This document shows positions 1 to 6,525 of a DNA stretch of 7,556 nt, in pieces. How positions within the stretch are numbered: position 1 is the first letter of the stretch; each line of letters starts with the position of its first letter. Source of the DNA: Chloroflexota bacterium (GTDB taxonomy: Bacteria; Chloroflexota; Dormibacteria; Dormibacterales; Dormibacteraceae); contig VBGV01000086.1 in assembly GCA_005880755.1 (NCBI GenBank), forward strand, positions 1 through 7,556, in the 5' to 3' direction. The position numbers and the translations under genes are program-made. The notes beneath the pieces are model-generated. The model saw only the letters and a program-made list of their open reading frames with translations. It ran no database searches and was not told the origin of the DNA.

Positions 1-269
1 GCGGCGGCGACGGGGACGCGAGCGGCGCGGCGGCGATGACAGCGATGTGGGTCGACCCGCGGTTTCGGCGCCGAGGGGTCGGCGACCTGCTGGTGAAGAC
101 TCTTTTGGATTGGGCGAGGTCGAACGGCTACGGCCAGATGTTGCTGTGGGTCACCGACGGAAACGCGGCCGCGGAGCGCCTCTATGCCCGCCACGGGTTC
201 ACGCGCACCGGCGCCGCTCAGGACGTGCGTCCCGGTCATCTCGAGTATGAGATGGCGCGCAGGCTCTAG
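1..269 (+). CDS. GNAT-family N-acetyltransferase, C-terminal part (5' end outside the window)
   Basis: The frame is open from base 3 (bases 1-2 finish an earlier codon) to a TAG at 267-269, giving 88 residues, so the gene enters from the left. An internal ATG lies at 36, but the open frame upstream and the position of the motifs argue against that being the true start. The sequence shows GNAT motif A, V-D-P-x-F-R-R-R-G-V-G, where the R-R-x-G-x-G loop binds the acetyl-CoA pyrophosphate. It is followed by the motif-B pattern N-x-A-A-x-x-L-Y-x-x-x-G-F, which is typical of the fold. GNAT enzymes transfer an acetyl group from acetyl-CoA to an amine; the substrate-recognition half lies outside the window, so the substrate cannot be named. 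The stop codon touches the outer arm of the palindrome that follows. Family assignment is firm; specific function is unknown. Confidence 0.88.
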   Translation, partial: GGDGDASGAAAMTAMWVDPRFRRRGVGDLLVKTLLDWARSNGYGQMLLWVTDGNAAAERLYARHGFTRTGAAQDVRPGHLEYEMARRL

Positions 270-449
270 AGGCGCGGCCGAAAATCCCTCAGCGGATCTT
301 CGGCGCCCATGCGGCCCATCCTCGGGCTCAGCTTCTGCGCTGCTCGCTCACGCATCCACGGATGCGCTCGCTGCGCTGCTCGGCGCTTCACCCGAATCTG
401 GGCCACCTGGATCGCCGAATCTCTCGCCGAGGGTTTCCGGCCGCGCCTC
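269..449. repeat. Long imperfect palindrome filling the convergent intergenic spacer
   Basis: This 181-bp spacer folds back on itself almost throughout. The outer arms are a perfect 12-bp inverted match: GAGGCGCGGCCG at 269-280 against its complement at 438-449. Further matching blocks, moving inward, are 286-290 with 429-433, 299-305 with 413-419, 313-318 with 399-404, and 322-326 with 391-395. The centre is a perfect 7-bp hairpin, CGCATCC (351-357) and GGATGCG (360-366), with a 2-base loop. The stretches between about 327 and 350 and between 367 and 390 pair poorly. Instead they carry a 12-bp direct repeat, CTGCGCTGCTCG, at 335-346 and 371-382. The arms reach into both stop codons (TAG 267-269; TGA of the minus-strand gene at 450-448). 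It could be a bidirectional terminator, a dispersed palindromic or MITE-like repeat, or a structured RNA. No long T-run follows, so a classical intrinsic terminator is not obvious. Confidence 0.75.
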
Positions 450-1332
450 AGTTCCCTTCGATCAGGCGGGACAGGATCGGGTAGACGAGCGCGGTGTTCT
501 GGGCGGAGTTGCCCGGATCGATGAGGTCGTGGGGCAGATGCTCGGGGAGCGGAAACTCGTAGGTCTCGATGGTTGCGCCGTTGGCACGCCACGATTCGAT
601 GAGCCGGTACGTGGACTGGTTGTCGAGGCGCGGTTCGGCCGCGTTGGTGACGACCACGGTCGAGCGAGGTTTGGGAACGTTGGTCCGCGCGGACCTCACC
701 AGTAGGTCGCCGACCTCGAAGAGCGCCGCGTACGCGTGGGTCGAGAATCGCGGGTAACCGTAGGGCGGGCCCAGCTTGTCCTTCAGCTGCCGGTTCCACC
801 ACATGTAGAAGTTGGGCAGCTTGGTGGCGAGGCGGCTCATCGCATTCATGACCGGCCCGGGAATCGGTTTGAGCCCGAGCATCGGCGCGATCAGCGCGGC
901 GCGGTCGATGCCTTCGCGCGTCTGCGCCAGGTAGCCGGTGAGAATCGCCCCGAGGGAGAGCCCGGCGATCGTCACTCGTTCGCCCAACCCCTGGCCGACG
1001 TCGGCTGCGCGATTGGCGAGCGCGATCAGGTGCTCTGCGCGCAGCTCGGCGATCGAAGTGTTCAGCCGATCGGTGTAGCCGTGACGCGGATAGCGCGGGA
1101 TGAAGACGTTCCAGCCTCGCTGGTAGAAGAGCTTGCCCAGCGAATCCATCTGCTGCGGACAGTTGGTAAACCCGTGGAGGAGGACCAGCGAGCGCTCGAC
1201 GCGGTGTCCTTGCGAATAGAGGCGCGTGTGGCAGAGCGGGTTGACGTTGGGCCCGTCGAGGTCCTTGATGCCCGCGGCAATGTGCAGCGCTTCCGTGTAG
1301 TCATGCAAGGATTGTTGCAATGGATTTTGCAC
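448..1332 (-). CDS. Alpha/beta hydrolase (serine hydrolase, esterase/lipase-like)
   Basis: This 294-residue protein has the alpha/beta-hydrolase order of motifs. L-L-H-G-F at about 51-55 supplies the oxyanion region. The nucleophile elbow is G-L-S-L-G with Ser126. An acidic residue follows at Asp237, and the catalytic His is 265 or 268 in the segment P-E-H-L-P-H-D. Length and motifs fit the Hydrolase_4/S33-like carboxylesterase and monoacylglycerol-lipase group, which hydrolyses ester or thioester bonds. The substrate cannot be told from sequence. No signal peptide is visible, so it is probably cytoplasmic. The proposed start is GTG at 1332-1330, preceded by AGGAG (plus-strand 1340-1336) at a short 3-nt spacing. 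Alternative in-frame TTG codons lie at 1320 and 1308. With the GTG, the gene overlaps ACAD1 head-to-head by 13 bp. A role releasing or clearing acyl groups alongside ACAD1 is inference from position only. Confidence 0.88.
   Translation of the reverse strand: MQNPLQQSLHDYTEALHIAAGIKDLDGPNVNPLCHTRLYSQGHRVERSLVLLHGFTNCPQQMDSLGKLFYQRGWNVFIPRYPRHGYTDRLNTSIAELRAEHLIALANRAADVGQGLGERVTIAGLSLGAILTGYLAQTREGIDRAALIAPMLGLKPIPGPVMNAMSRLATKLPNFYMWWNRQLKDKLGPPYGYPRFSTHAYAALFEVGDLLVRSARTNVPKPRSTVVVTNAAEPRLDNQSTYRLIESWRANGATIETYEFPLPEHLPHDLIDPGNSAQNTALVYPILSRLIEGN
1307..1311 (+). promoter_or_regulatory. Ribosome binding site of acyl-CoA dehydrogenase 1
   Basis: AAGGA lies 8 nt before the ATG at 1320, a standard Shine-Dalgarno position. 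It supports the ATG at 1320 as the start, which also gives the family-typical N-terminus M-D-F-x-L-T-P-E-Q. The site sits inside the 5' coding region of the divergent hydrolase. Confidence 0.6.
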
Positions 1333-2483
1333 TGACTCCTGAACAACAGGCGATTCGAGACACGTGTCGCGACTTCGCGCGGGAGGTCGTCGCGCCGGCG
1401 GCGGGGGAGCTCGATCGGAATCATCGATTCGGCTACGACATCGTGCGCCAGATGGGGGAGCTTGGCCTTTTCGGTCTGCCGTTTGCGGAAGAAGTGGGGG
1501 GAGCGGGCGGAGATTTCCTTTCCCTCTGCATCGCGATCGAGGAGATCTCGCGCGCCGATGCGGGTGTGGGCATCACGCTGGAGGCGGCGGTCTGCCTCGG
1601 CTCGTCGCCCATATACGAATTCGGCACTCGCGAGCAGAAAGAGCAGTGGCTTCCGGACCTCGTCGCGGGAAGGAAATTGTGGGCGTTCGGGCTGACCGAG
1701 CCGGAGGCTGGGTCGGACGCGGGCGCGACCAAGACGCGCGCGGAGTCGCGCAACGGCAAGTGGGTGATCAACGGGGCGAAGCAGTTCATCACGAACTGCG
1801 GCACCGACATCTCGGCGGGTGTGACGATCACCGCGGTGACCGGTCGCTCGGGTCAGAACGGGCCCGAGATCAGCGCGATCATGGTGCCGACCGGGACGTC
1901 TGGCTATCACGTGCTCGAGCCGTATCGAAAGCTGGGCTGGCATTCCTCCGACACCCACCCGCTGAGCTTCGAAGATTGCTCGGTTCCCGCTTCCAACCTG
2001 CTGGGTGAGCGGGGTGGGGGATACCGGCAGTTCCTGCACACGCTGACGGGCGGGCGGATCGCGATCGCGGCGCTGTCGGTCGGGGTCGCGCAGGCGTGCC
2101 TCGACGCGGCGCTGGCTTACGCGAAAGAAAGGCGGACGTTCGGCGAGCCGATCTCGAAGCACCAGGCGATCCAGTTCAAGCTCGCGGACATGGCCATGGA
2201 GACGGAGGTGGCTCGCACCATCGTGTATCGGGCGGCGGCGGCGTACAGCAATGAGGGGGCCGAAACGACGGACCAGGTTCGGATGCTCGCCGCGATGTCG
2301 AAGCTGTACGCGTCGGAGGCGTCGAAGAGGGCGGCGGACAACGCGGTGCAGATCCATGGCGGGTACGGGTTCATGGAGGACTATCCGGTCGCTCGCTACT
2401 GGCGGGACGTGAAGGTGAATGAGATCGGCGAGGGGACGTCGGAAGTCCAAAGGATGCTGATCGCGAGGCTCCTCGGGGCGTAA
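1320..2483 (+). CDS. Acyl-CoA dehydrogenase 1 (complete, canonical)
   Basis: This 387-residue flavoenzyme has the usual length of the family. It would oxidise an acyl-CoA to trans-2-enoyl-CoA, with FAD as cofactor and electron-transfer flavoprotein as acceptor, in beta-oxidation or branched-chain amino-acid breakdown. The first family signature is at about 124-136 (G-L-T-E-P-E-A-G-S-D-A-G-A). The dimer-partner FAD contact R271-R-T-F-G is present, as is the second signature starting at Gln344 (Q-I-H-G-G-Y-G-F). The catalytic base is predicted to be Glu371 in I-G-E-G-T-S-E-V-Q; the usual Tyr before this Glu is Gly. The Glu at this C-terminal position matches the short/medium-chain type rather than the isovaleryl type. 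The start is ATG 1320, supported by AAGGA at 1307. It is divergent from the hydrolase and not in an operon with ACAD2 and ACAD3. Chain-length preference cannot be read from sequence. Confidence 0.95.
   Translation: MDFALTPEQQAIRDTCRDFAREVVAPAAGELDRNHRFGYDIVRQMGELGLFGLPFAEEVGGAGGDFLSLCIAIEEISRADAGVGITLEAAVCLGSSPIYEFGTREQKEQWLPDLVAGRKLWAFGLTEPEAGSDAGATKTRAESRNGKWVINGAKQFITNCGTDISAGVTITAVTGRSGQNGPEISAIMVPTGTSGYHVLEPYRKLGWHSSDTHPLSFEDCSVPASNLLGERGGGYRQFLHTLTGGRIAIAALSVGVAQACLDAALAYAKERRTFGEPISKHQAIQFKLADMAMETEVARTIVYRAAAAYSNEGAETTDQVRMLAAMSKLYASEASKRAADNAVQIHGGYGFMEDYPVARYWRDVKVNEIGEGTSEVQRMLIARLLGA
1336..1340 (-). promoter_or_regulatory. Candidate ribosome binding site of the alpha/beta hydrolase
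   Basis: Read on the minus strand this is AGGAG, 3 nt before the GTG at 1332. The motif is good but the spacing is shorter than usual. The same bases encode the T-P of the conserved ACAD1 N-terminus, so the match may be partly accidental. It is the main reason for preferring GTG over the TTG codons at 1320 and 1308, neither of which has a visible site. Confidence 0.4.
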
Positions 2484-2580
2484 GCCCGCCGGCCTTTTCG
2501 CGCCGCCGCGGCCAGCGAGGCGGTATTTCGACAGTTTTTCCGCTCCGCTGGCGCCAATGGTGCGTTATGACGGGCGCTAC

Positions 2581-3819
2581 TTAGCGGTACACCCCGTTGT
2601 GTCCCAGGCTGTGCGATCCCACGTTCGGGAAATACGTCAGGCCGTGGTCTTCGGCGCCCACCGGGATTCTCGCCAGCACATTGCCGGTCTTGGTGTCGAA
2701 CACATACACCGTCGCGTGATACCGGCCGGACGCCCAGAGCTGAGTCCCGTCCGGGCTCAGCTGCAGCATGTCCGGGCTGCCGCCGCCGGGCATGACCCAC
2801 TTCGCCACCACCGAACGGCTGGCGAAGTCGATCACTGAGACCGATCCTTCGAGACGGTTCGAGACGTACAGCGACCTGGTGTCGCGAGAGACCTGCACTC
2901 CGTGGGCGCCGCGGCCGGTCGGGATGAACTGGACCTCCTTCATCGACACCGGGTCGACCACCGACACGCCCATGCGGCCCTGGTTGGTTACATAGAACAC
3001 CGAGCCGTCGGGCGAGAGCCTGACGTCGATCGGCAGCCCGCCGACGTGGACGTATCCCATGAGCTTCATGCTCACGGTGTCCACCTTCGCGACCATGCCG
3101 GAGTACTCGGTCGAGATCATGAGGTAGCTGCCATCCGCGCTGAAGTCGAGATGGTCGGCGCCGCGCCATGGGATGTACACCGCTCCCATCAACTTCCAGC
3201 CGTTGCGCCAGTCTCGAAATTCGACGCGGTTCAGCCGTTCCACGACATCCACAGCCTTGGTGCCGTCAGGGGTGAAGTAGAGGTTGTAGGGAAAAGGGAT
3301 CGAGACCCGGCCAGTCGGACGGCCGGTGTGGATGTCGAGCACCGTCAGGCTGCTCGAACCCTCGTTGTCGACGTACAGAGCGCTCATGTCCCACGCCGGC
3401 GCGATGTGGTGGGGAATGAAGCCGACCTTGTAGTGGTCGACGACGCGGAAGGTGGCAGGATCGATCACGTCCACGGTTCCCGCAACACTGTTCGGCACGT
3501 ACACGCGCGCCGGTATCTCGCACAGCGGACAGGGCACCATGCCGGAAAGCGTGTTGGCGTAGACGTTGAACGCGGGGCTGGGCAGGCTCGTGGGTTGGAC
3601 GTCGGGCTCGGGGAGGAGGCGTTCGGATCGCATGTCCAGCGTGCTCGCGGCCGCGCCGGTAGTGATCGGCGGCGCCGTCCAGACGACGGCGAACACGACG
3701 GCCGCCGGGCTCAGGACGCCGAAAAGGAAGACGGCCGCGAAGAAGATCCGGAACACCCTCGTCCGAAGGGCACCACTGAACGCGCCGGCCGGGGTCTTAC
3801 TCGTCCGGAAGATCTTCAA
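2581..3819 (-). CDS. Exported or membrane-anchored YVTN-family beta-propeller protein
   Basis: The 412-residue protein opens with a basic stretch (K2, R5, K8, R19, R21, R24) and a hydrophobic segment at about 25-47, a signal anchor or uncleaved signal peptide. A Ser/Pro/Thr-rich linker and a C-P-L-C motif (Cys97, Cys100) follow. From about 104 to 402 there are seven repeats of roughly 42 residues, each with a pattern like x-L-Y-V-x-N, V-x-V-I-D, then a turn near S-P-D-G. This fits a seven-bladed YncE/YVTN-type propeller outside the cytoplasmic membrane. Such proteins are usually binding or scaffold proteins, and the ligand is unknown. The start is uncertain: TTG at 3819 overlaps the upstream gene by 23 bp, whereas GTG at 3756 would give 391 residues starting right at the hydrophobic segment. 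Neither has a convincing ribosome site. It probably forms an operon with the 144-aa gene upstream. Confidence 0.88.
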   Translation of the reverse strand: MKIFRTSKTPAGAFSGALRTRVFRIFFAAVFLFGVLSPAAVVFAVVWTAPPITTGAAASTLDMRSERLLPEPDVQPTSLPSPAFNVYANTLSGMVPCPLCEIPARVYVPNSVAGTVDVIDPATFRVVDHYKVGFIPHHIAPAWDMSALYVDNEGSSSLTVLDIHTGRPTGRVSIPFPYNLYFTPDGTKAVDVVERLNRVEFRDWRNGWKLMGAVYIPWRGADHLDFSADGSYLMISTEYSGMVAKVDTVSMKLMGYVHVGGLPIDVRLSPDGSVFYVTNQGRMGVSVVDPVSMKEVQFIPTGRGAHGVQVSRDTRSLYVSNRLEGSVSVIDFASRSVVAKWVMPGGGSPDMLQLSPDGTQLWASGRYHATVYVFDTKTGNVLARIPVGAEDHGLTYFPNVGSHSLGHNGVYR

Positions 3820-4231
3820 GTTTCGGGGTCAGCTCGCAGACCCATCTGCCGTCGTCGAGCCGGCGGATAAAGCGCGCGTAGCCCTGGTTGCGCGCCACGT
3901 TCAGGAACTGTTCCTGCGTGATGAGTGTCCGCAGCCTGGCCAGGTCGGCATATGTGGTGTCGCGCATGATCCCACCGACGACGCCGGCGAGCTCGCGCCA
4001 CTGGCCTTCGGAAAGGGGCTCCCCGTAGCCCGCAATCGTGACCAGCAGCGCCGCGGTGGCCCCGGTGATGGTGTCGGGCAGGATCTTTTCGCCCTTGGCC
4101 CGGGAGATGATCTCGCGCCCCGTGCTGATGATGTCCGCGATCCGGTCTCGCCGCACGCCGATGATGTCGCGGCCACTTCCGACTGTGGTTCCCTCGAGGT
4201 ACCTCGGCCCTGCGTCCATCGTCAAGCCCAC
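3797..4231 (-). CDS. Conserved-looking hypothetical protein, 144 aa, family not recognised
   Basis: I do not recognise this protein. It has 144 residues (140 if it starts at the ATG at 4219) and no clear signal peptide. Residues about 20-50 are charged and helix-like, with repeated R-D/I-I patterns (R-D-I-I, then A-D-I-I, then R-E-I-I). A moderately hydrophobic stretch lies at about 52-70, and a mixed helical region at about 74-125. The end is acidic (E-D-L-P-D-E). Starts available in frame are GTG 4231, TTG 4225 and ATG 4219, none with a strong ribosome site. Its 3' end overlaps the TTG of the propeller gene by 23 bp, which suggests co-transcription and possible translational coupling. It lies divergent to ACAD2 across a 20-bp gap. 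Reading-frame length, context and ordinary amino-acid composition support a real gene; no function is proposed. Confidence 0.7.
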   Translation of the reverse strand: MGLTMDAGPRYLEGTTVGSGRDIIGVRRDRIADIISTGREIISRAKGEKILPDTITGATAALLVTIAGYGEPLSEGQWRELAGVVGGIMRDTTYADLARLRTLITQEQFLNVARNQGYARFIRRLDDGRWVCELTPKLEDLPDE

Positions 4232-4238
4232 TATTCTA
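4232..4238. promoter_or_regulatory. Candidate bidirectional promoter with overlapping -10 elements
   Basis: The 20-bp gap between the divergent starts (GTG 4231 on minus, TTG 4252 on plus) holds the only clearly AT-rich patch nearby. On the plus strand TATTCT (4232-4237) resembles a -10 box and would place transcription start a few bases before the TTG. On the minus strand TAGAAT (4238-4233) matches five of six bases of TATAAT and would place the start close to the ATG at 4219. No good -35 box is visible on either side. Both transcripts would be leaderless or nearly so, in line with the lack of Shine-Dalgarno sequences at both genes. Confidence 0.35.
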
Positions 4239-4251
4239 AGTAACGCCTCAG

Positions 4252-5376
4252 TTGGACCTCGAACTCGCGCCCGAGCACGCCAGCTTCCGCGCCGGTGTGC
4301 GTGAACTTGCGCAAGGGGTGGTGCAGCCTCTCGCGGCCGAGGTCGACCGCGACCATCGGTTTCCCCGGGAAGCGATCGACGCGGCGGCCCAATCCGGGCT
4401 GCTGGGGGTGCTCATTCCGCGGCGCTACGGCGGCGCCGGACTCGACGCTCTGGCGTTCGCGATCTGCGTCGAGGAGCTCGCCCAGGCGTGCGCGTCGACC
4501 GCGGTCATCGTCGACGTGCACACCAGCGTCGGCACCGAACCCATCCTGCTTTTCGGCGATGACGAGCAGAAGAGCAGATGGCTGCCCCGACTCGCGACGG
4601 GTGAGCTGCTAGGCGCCTTTGCCTTGACCGAGCCGGCGTCAGGATCTGACGCCGCGTCGCTGACGACGACCGCGCGGCGCAACGGCGACGGCTATGTGCT
4701 CAACGGCACCAAGGTCTTCATCACCAACATCGGCCATGCGGGCCTCTACGTGGTGTTCGCGCGGACTGGACCGGACGAGAAAGCGGCCGGCGTGACGGCG
4801 TTCCTGGTGCCGGCGGATGCGCGAGGCGTCCGCGTCGGCCAGGTCTTTCACAAGATGGGCCTCCACGGCTCGCCGACCGGCGAGCTCATCCTCGAGGACG
4901 TGAGCGTGCCGGCGGCCAACCGTCTTGGCGCCGAGGGGCAGGGCTTTACGGTGGCCATGCGGGCCCTGGACTCAGGGCGAATCGGAATCTCCGGGCAGGC
5001 GCTGGGCATCGGCCAGGCGGCGGTCGACGAAACGCGCGCGCTCATGCATGACAGGGGACATGAGCAGGGCGACGACTTCACGCTGGCTGACATGGCAACC
5101 CGCGTCGAATCCGCGCGACTGCTGGCCTACCAGGCGGCGTGGCTCTGCAGCCGTGGTCTGCCTTTCACGCGCCAGGCTTCCATGTCCAAGCTGCATTGCT
5201 CGGACACGGCGATGCAAGTGGCTCTCGACGCGCTGCAGATCGCGGGCGCTGAGGGCGCTGCCTCCGGCAGCCCATTTGAAAGGCACGTGCGTGATGCCAA
5301 AGCGCTGCAGATCTACGAGGGGTCCAACCAGGTACAAAGGATCGTGATCGCGCGCGATTTACTCCGGGCCGGATAA
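4252..5376 (+). CDS. Acyl-CoA dehydrogenase 2, atypical (partner-subunit FAD motifs lost)
   Basis: This 374-residue acyl-CoA dehydrogenase starts at TTG 4252. An in-frame TAA at 4237 lies just upstream, and the TTG gives the expected M-D-L-E-L N-terminus. The first signature is intact (A124-L-T-E-P-A-S-G-S-D), as are L-N-G-T-K-x-F-I-T and the predicted catalytic base Glu356 in I-Y-E-G-S-N-Q-V-Q-R. Two other motifs are not. Where the relatives have E-R-x-x-F-G-x-P-I, this protein reads D267-R-G-H-E-Q-G-D-D, about seven residues shorter. Where they have Q-x-x-G-G-Y-G, it has Q329-I-A-G-A-E-G. In known family structures these motifs contact the FAD of the adjacent subunit. The changes are in frame and flanked by well-matching sequence, so a frameshift is unlikely. 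It has no Shine-Dalgarno sequence and is first in an operon with ACAD3, 9 bp downstream. It may be a heteromeric subunit or have weakened FAD binding. Confidence 0.9.
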   Translation: MDLELAPEHASFRAGVRELAQGVVQPLAAEVDRDHRFPREAIDAAAQSGLLGVLIPRRYGGAGLDALAFAICVEELAQACASTAVIVDVHTSVGTEPILLFGDDEQKSRWLPRLATGELLGAFALTEPASGSDAASLTTTARRNGDGYVLNGTKVFITNIGHAGLYVVFARTGPDEKAAGVTAFLVPADARGVRVGQVFHKMGLHGSPTGELILEDVSVPAANRLGAEGQGFTVAMRALDSGRIGISGQALGIGQAAVDETRALMHDRGHEQGDDFTLADMATRVESARLLAYQAAWLCSRGLPFTRQASMSKLHCSDTAMQVALDALQIAGAEGAASGSPFERHVRDAKALQIYEGSNQVQRIVIARDLLRAG

Positions 5377-5385
5377 TCACCCCGG

Positions 5386-6525
5386 ATGGACTTCGAGTTC
5401 TCGGCCGAGCAGGTCGCGATCAGGGACACGATCCGCGAGCTGGTCCAGGATCGCGTGTCGCCGCGTGCGGCGGAGATCGACCAGACGGGCGAGTACCCAA
5501 AAGACATCGAGAAGCTCTTCGCCGAGAACGGCATCCTCGGCATCCCGTTTCCCGAGGAGTACGGCGGGATCTCAGGCTCCAGCGTCACCATCTGCATGGG
5601 CATCGAGGAGATCGCGAAGGCGTGCGCGAGCTCATCGCTGATCCTCGCGGTCCAGGCGCTCGGTTCCTACCCGATCCTCGTCGCGGGGTCGGAAGAGCAG
5701 AAGAAGCGGCTCTGTCCGCCGCTCGCGTCAGGCGAGAAAGTCGCCGCCTACGCGCTGTCCGAGCCGGACAGCGGGTCCGACGCAGCGGCCATGAAGACCT
5801 TCGCGAAGAAGCACGGCCACGAGTACGTGCTCAACGGCACGAAGCAATTCATCACGCACGGCAGCATCGCCGGCACCCTGGTCGTGTTTGCCCAAACCGA
5901 TCCCGGTGCTGACCACCGAGGAATCTCCGCCTTCGTCCTCGAGCGCGAGACCAGCCCGTGGTCGGTCGAGAAGCTCGAGCACAAGCTCGGCATCCGAGGT
6001 TCGCCCACCGCACAGATCGTCTTCCAGGACGTCAAGGTGCCCGCAGGCAACCGGCTCGGCGAAGAGGGCGCCGGCTTCAAGATCGCGCTCGCTGTGCTCG
6101 ACCGATCGCGGCCGGGCATTGGCGCGCAGGCGCTCGGCATCGCTGAAGGCGCTTTCGATTACGCGTTGAACTATGTCAAGGAACGCAAACAGTTCGGGCA
6201 GCCGATCGCGAGCTTCCAGGGCATCCAGTTCATGCTGGCCGACATGGCGACGCAGATCGAGGCGGCGCGCCACCTGGTCTATCGAGCAGCGACCAAGGTG
6301 GACGTGAAGGCGCCGGACCTCACCAAGGTGGCCGCGATGGCCAAGCTCTTCGCCTCGGACATGGCGATGCGGGTGACCACGGACTGCGTCCAGCTGCTCG
6401 GTGGTTACGGCTACATCTCCGATTACCCTGTCGAGCGAATGATGCGAGACGCAAAGATCACCCAGATCTATGAAGGCACCAACCAGATCCAGCGCGTGGT
6501 GATTGCCAGGGCGCTGCTCCGTTGA
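5386..6525 (+). CDS. Acyl-CoA dehydrogenase 3 (complete, butyryl/short-chain-like)
   Basis: This 379-residue enzyme carries the full set of family motifs. The first signature is A123-L-S-E-P-D-S-G-S-D-A-A-A. L-N-G-T-K-Q-F-I-T follows, then E266-R-K-Q-F-G-Q-P-I, the partner FAD contact. The second signature begins at Gln336 (Q-L-L-G-G-Y-G-Y), and Glu363 in I-Y-E-G-T-N-Q-I-Q-R is the predicted catalytic base. The overall pattern resembles bacterial short-chain (butyryl-CoA or MmgC-like) dehydrogenases, but chain length is not settled by sequence. It would make trans-2-enoyl-CoA in the cytoplasm and pass electrons to an electron-transfer flavoprotein not encoded here. The ATG at 5386 is 9 bp after the ACAD2 stop, with only a weak C-rich/GG leader, so translation may depend on ACAD2. 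Its stop TGA overlaps the TTG of the next gene. Confidence 0.95.
   Translation: MDFEFSAEQVAIRDTIRELVQDRVSPRAAEIDQTGEYPKDIEKLFAENGILGIPFPEEYGGISGSSVTICMGIEEIAKACASSSLILAVQALGSYPILVAGSEEQKKRLCPPLASGEKVAAYALSEPDSGSDAAAMKTFAKKHGHEYVLNGTKQFITHGSIAGTLVVFAQTDPGADHRGISAFVLERETSPWSVEKLEHKLGIRGSPTAQIVFQDVKVPAGNRLGEEGAGFKIALAVLDRSRPGIGAQALGIAEGAFDYALNYVKERKQFGQPIASFQGIQFMLADMATQIEAARHLVYRAATKVDVKAPDLTKVAAMAKLFASDMAMRVTTDCVQLLGGYGYISDYPVERMMRDAKITQIYEGTNQIQRVVIARALLR

Noticed and set aside
1359..1368. Perfect 10-bp palindrome GACACGTGTC just upstream of the hydrolase start
   Set aside because: It lies in ACAD1 codons for the common family sequence R-D-T-x-R-D, so coding explains it; no second copy near other promoters was seen.
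1062..2450. Long open frame on the minus strand opposite ACAD1 (462 codons)
   Set aside because: It is an Arg/Pro-rich translation with no recognisable motif, lying opposite a canonical acyl-CoA dehydrogenase and overlapping the hydrolase; typical of a GC-rich antisense frame.
2502..2539. Possible intrinsic terminator between ACAD1 and the propeller gene (GCCGCC/GGCGGT stem, later TTTTT)
   Set aside because: The stem is only 5-6 bp with an 11-base loop, and the T-run begins about 10 bases after the stem; not convincing. The 97-bp gap shows nothing stronger.
3520..3531. C-P-L-C in the propeller protein as a haem c site
   Set aside because: A covalent haem c site needs C-x-x-C-H; here the residue after the second Cys is Glu.
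2581..3819. Histidines at repeat ends of the propeller (137, 138, 223, 306, 392) as a metal site like that of nitrous-oxide reductase
   Set aside because: His before the S-P-D-G turn is a usual feature of YVTN repeats (P-H-G-x-x-x-S-P-D-G), and two blades lack it.
5041..5100. Frameshift explaining the missing R-x-x-F-G motif in ACAD2
   Set aside because: The frame is continuous, and family-matching sequence (A-L-G-I-G-Q before, L-A-D-M-A after) is in the same frame on both sides, so it is an in-frame deletion or divergence.
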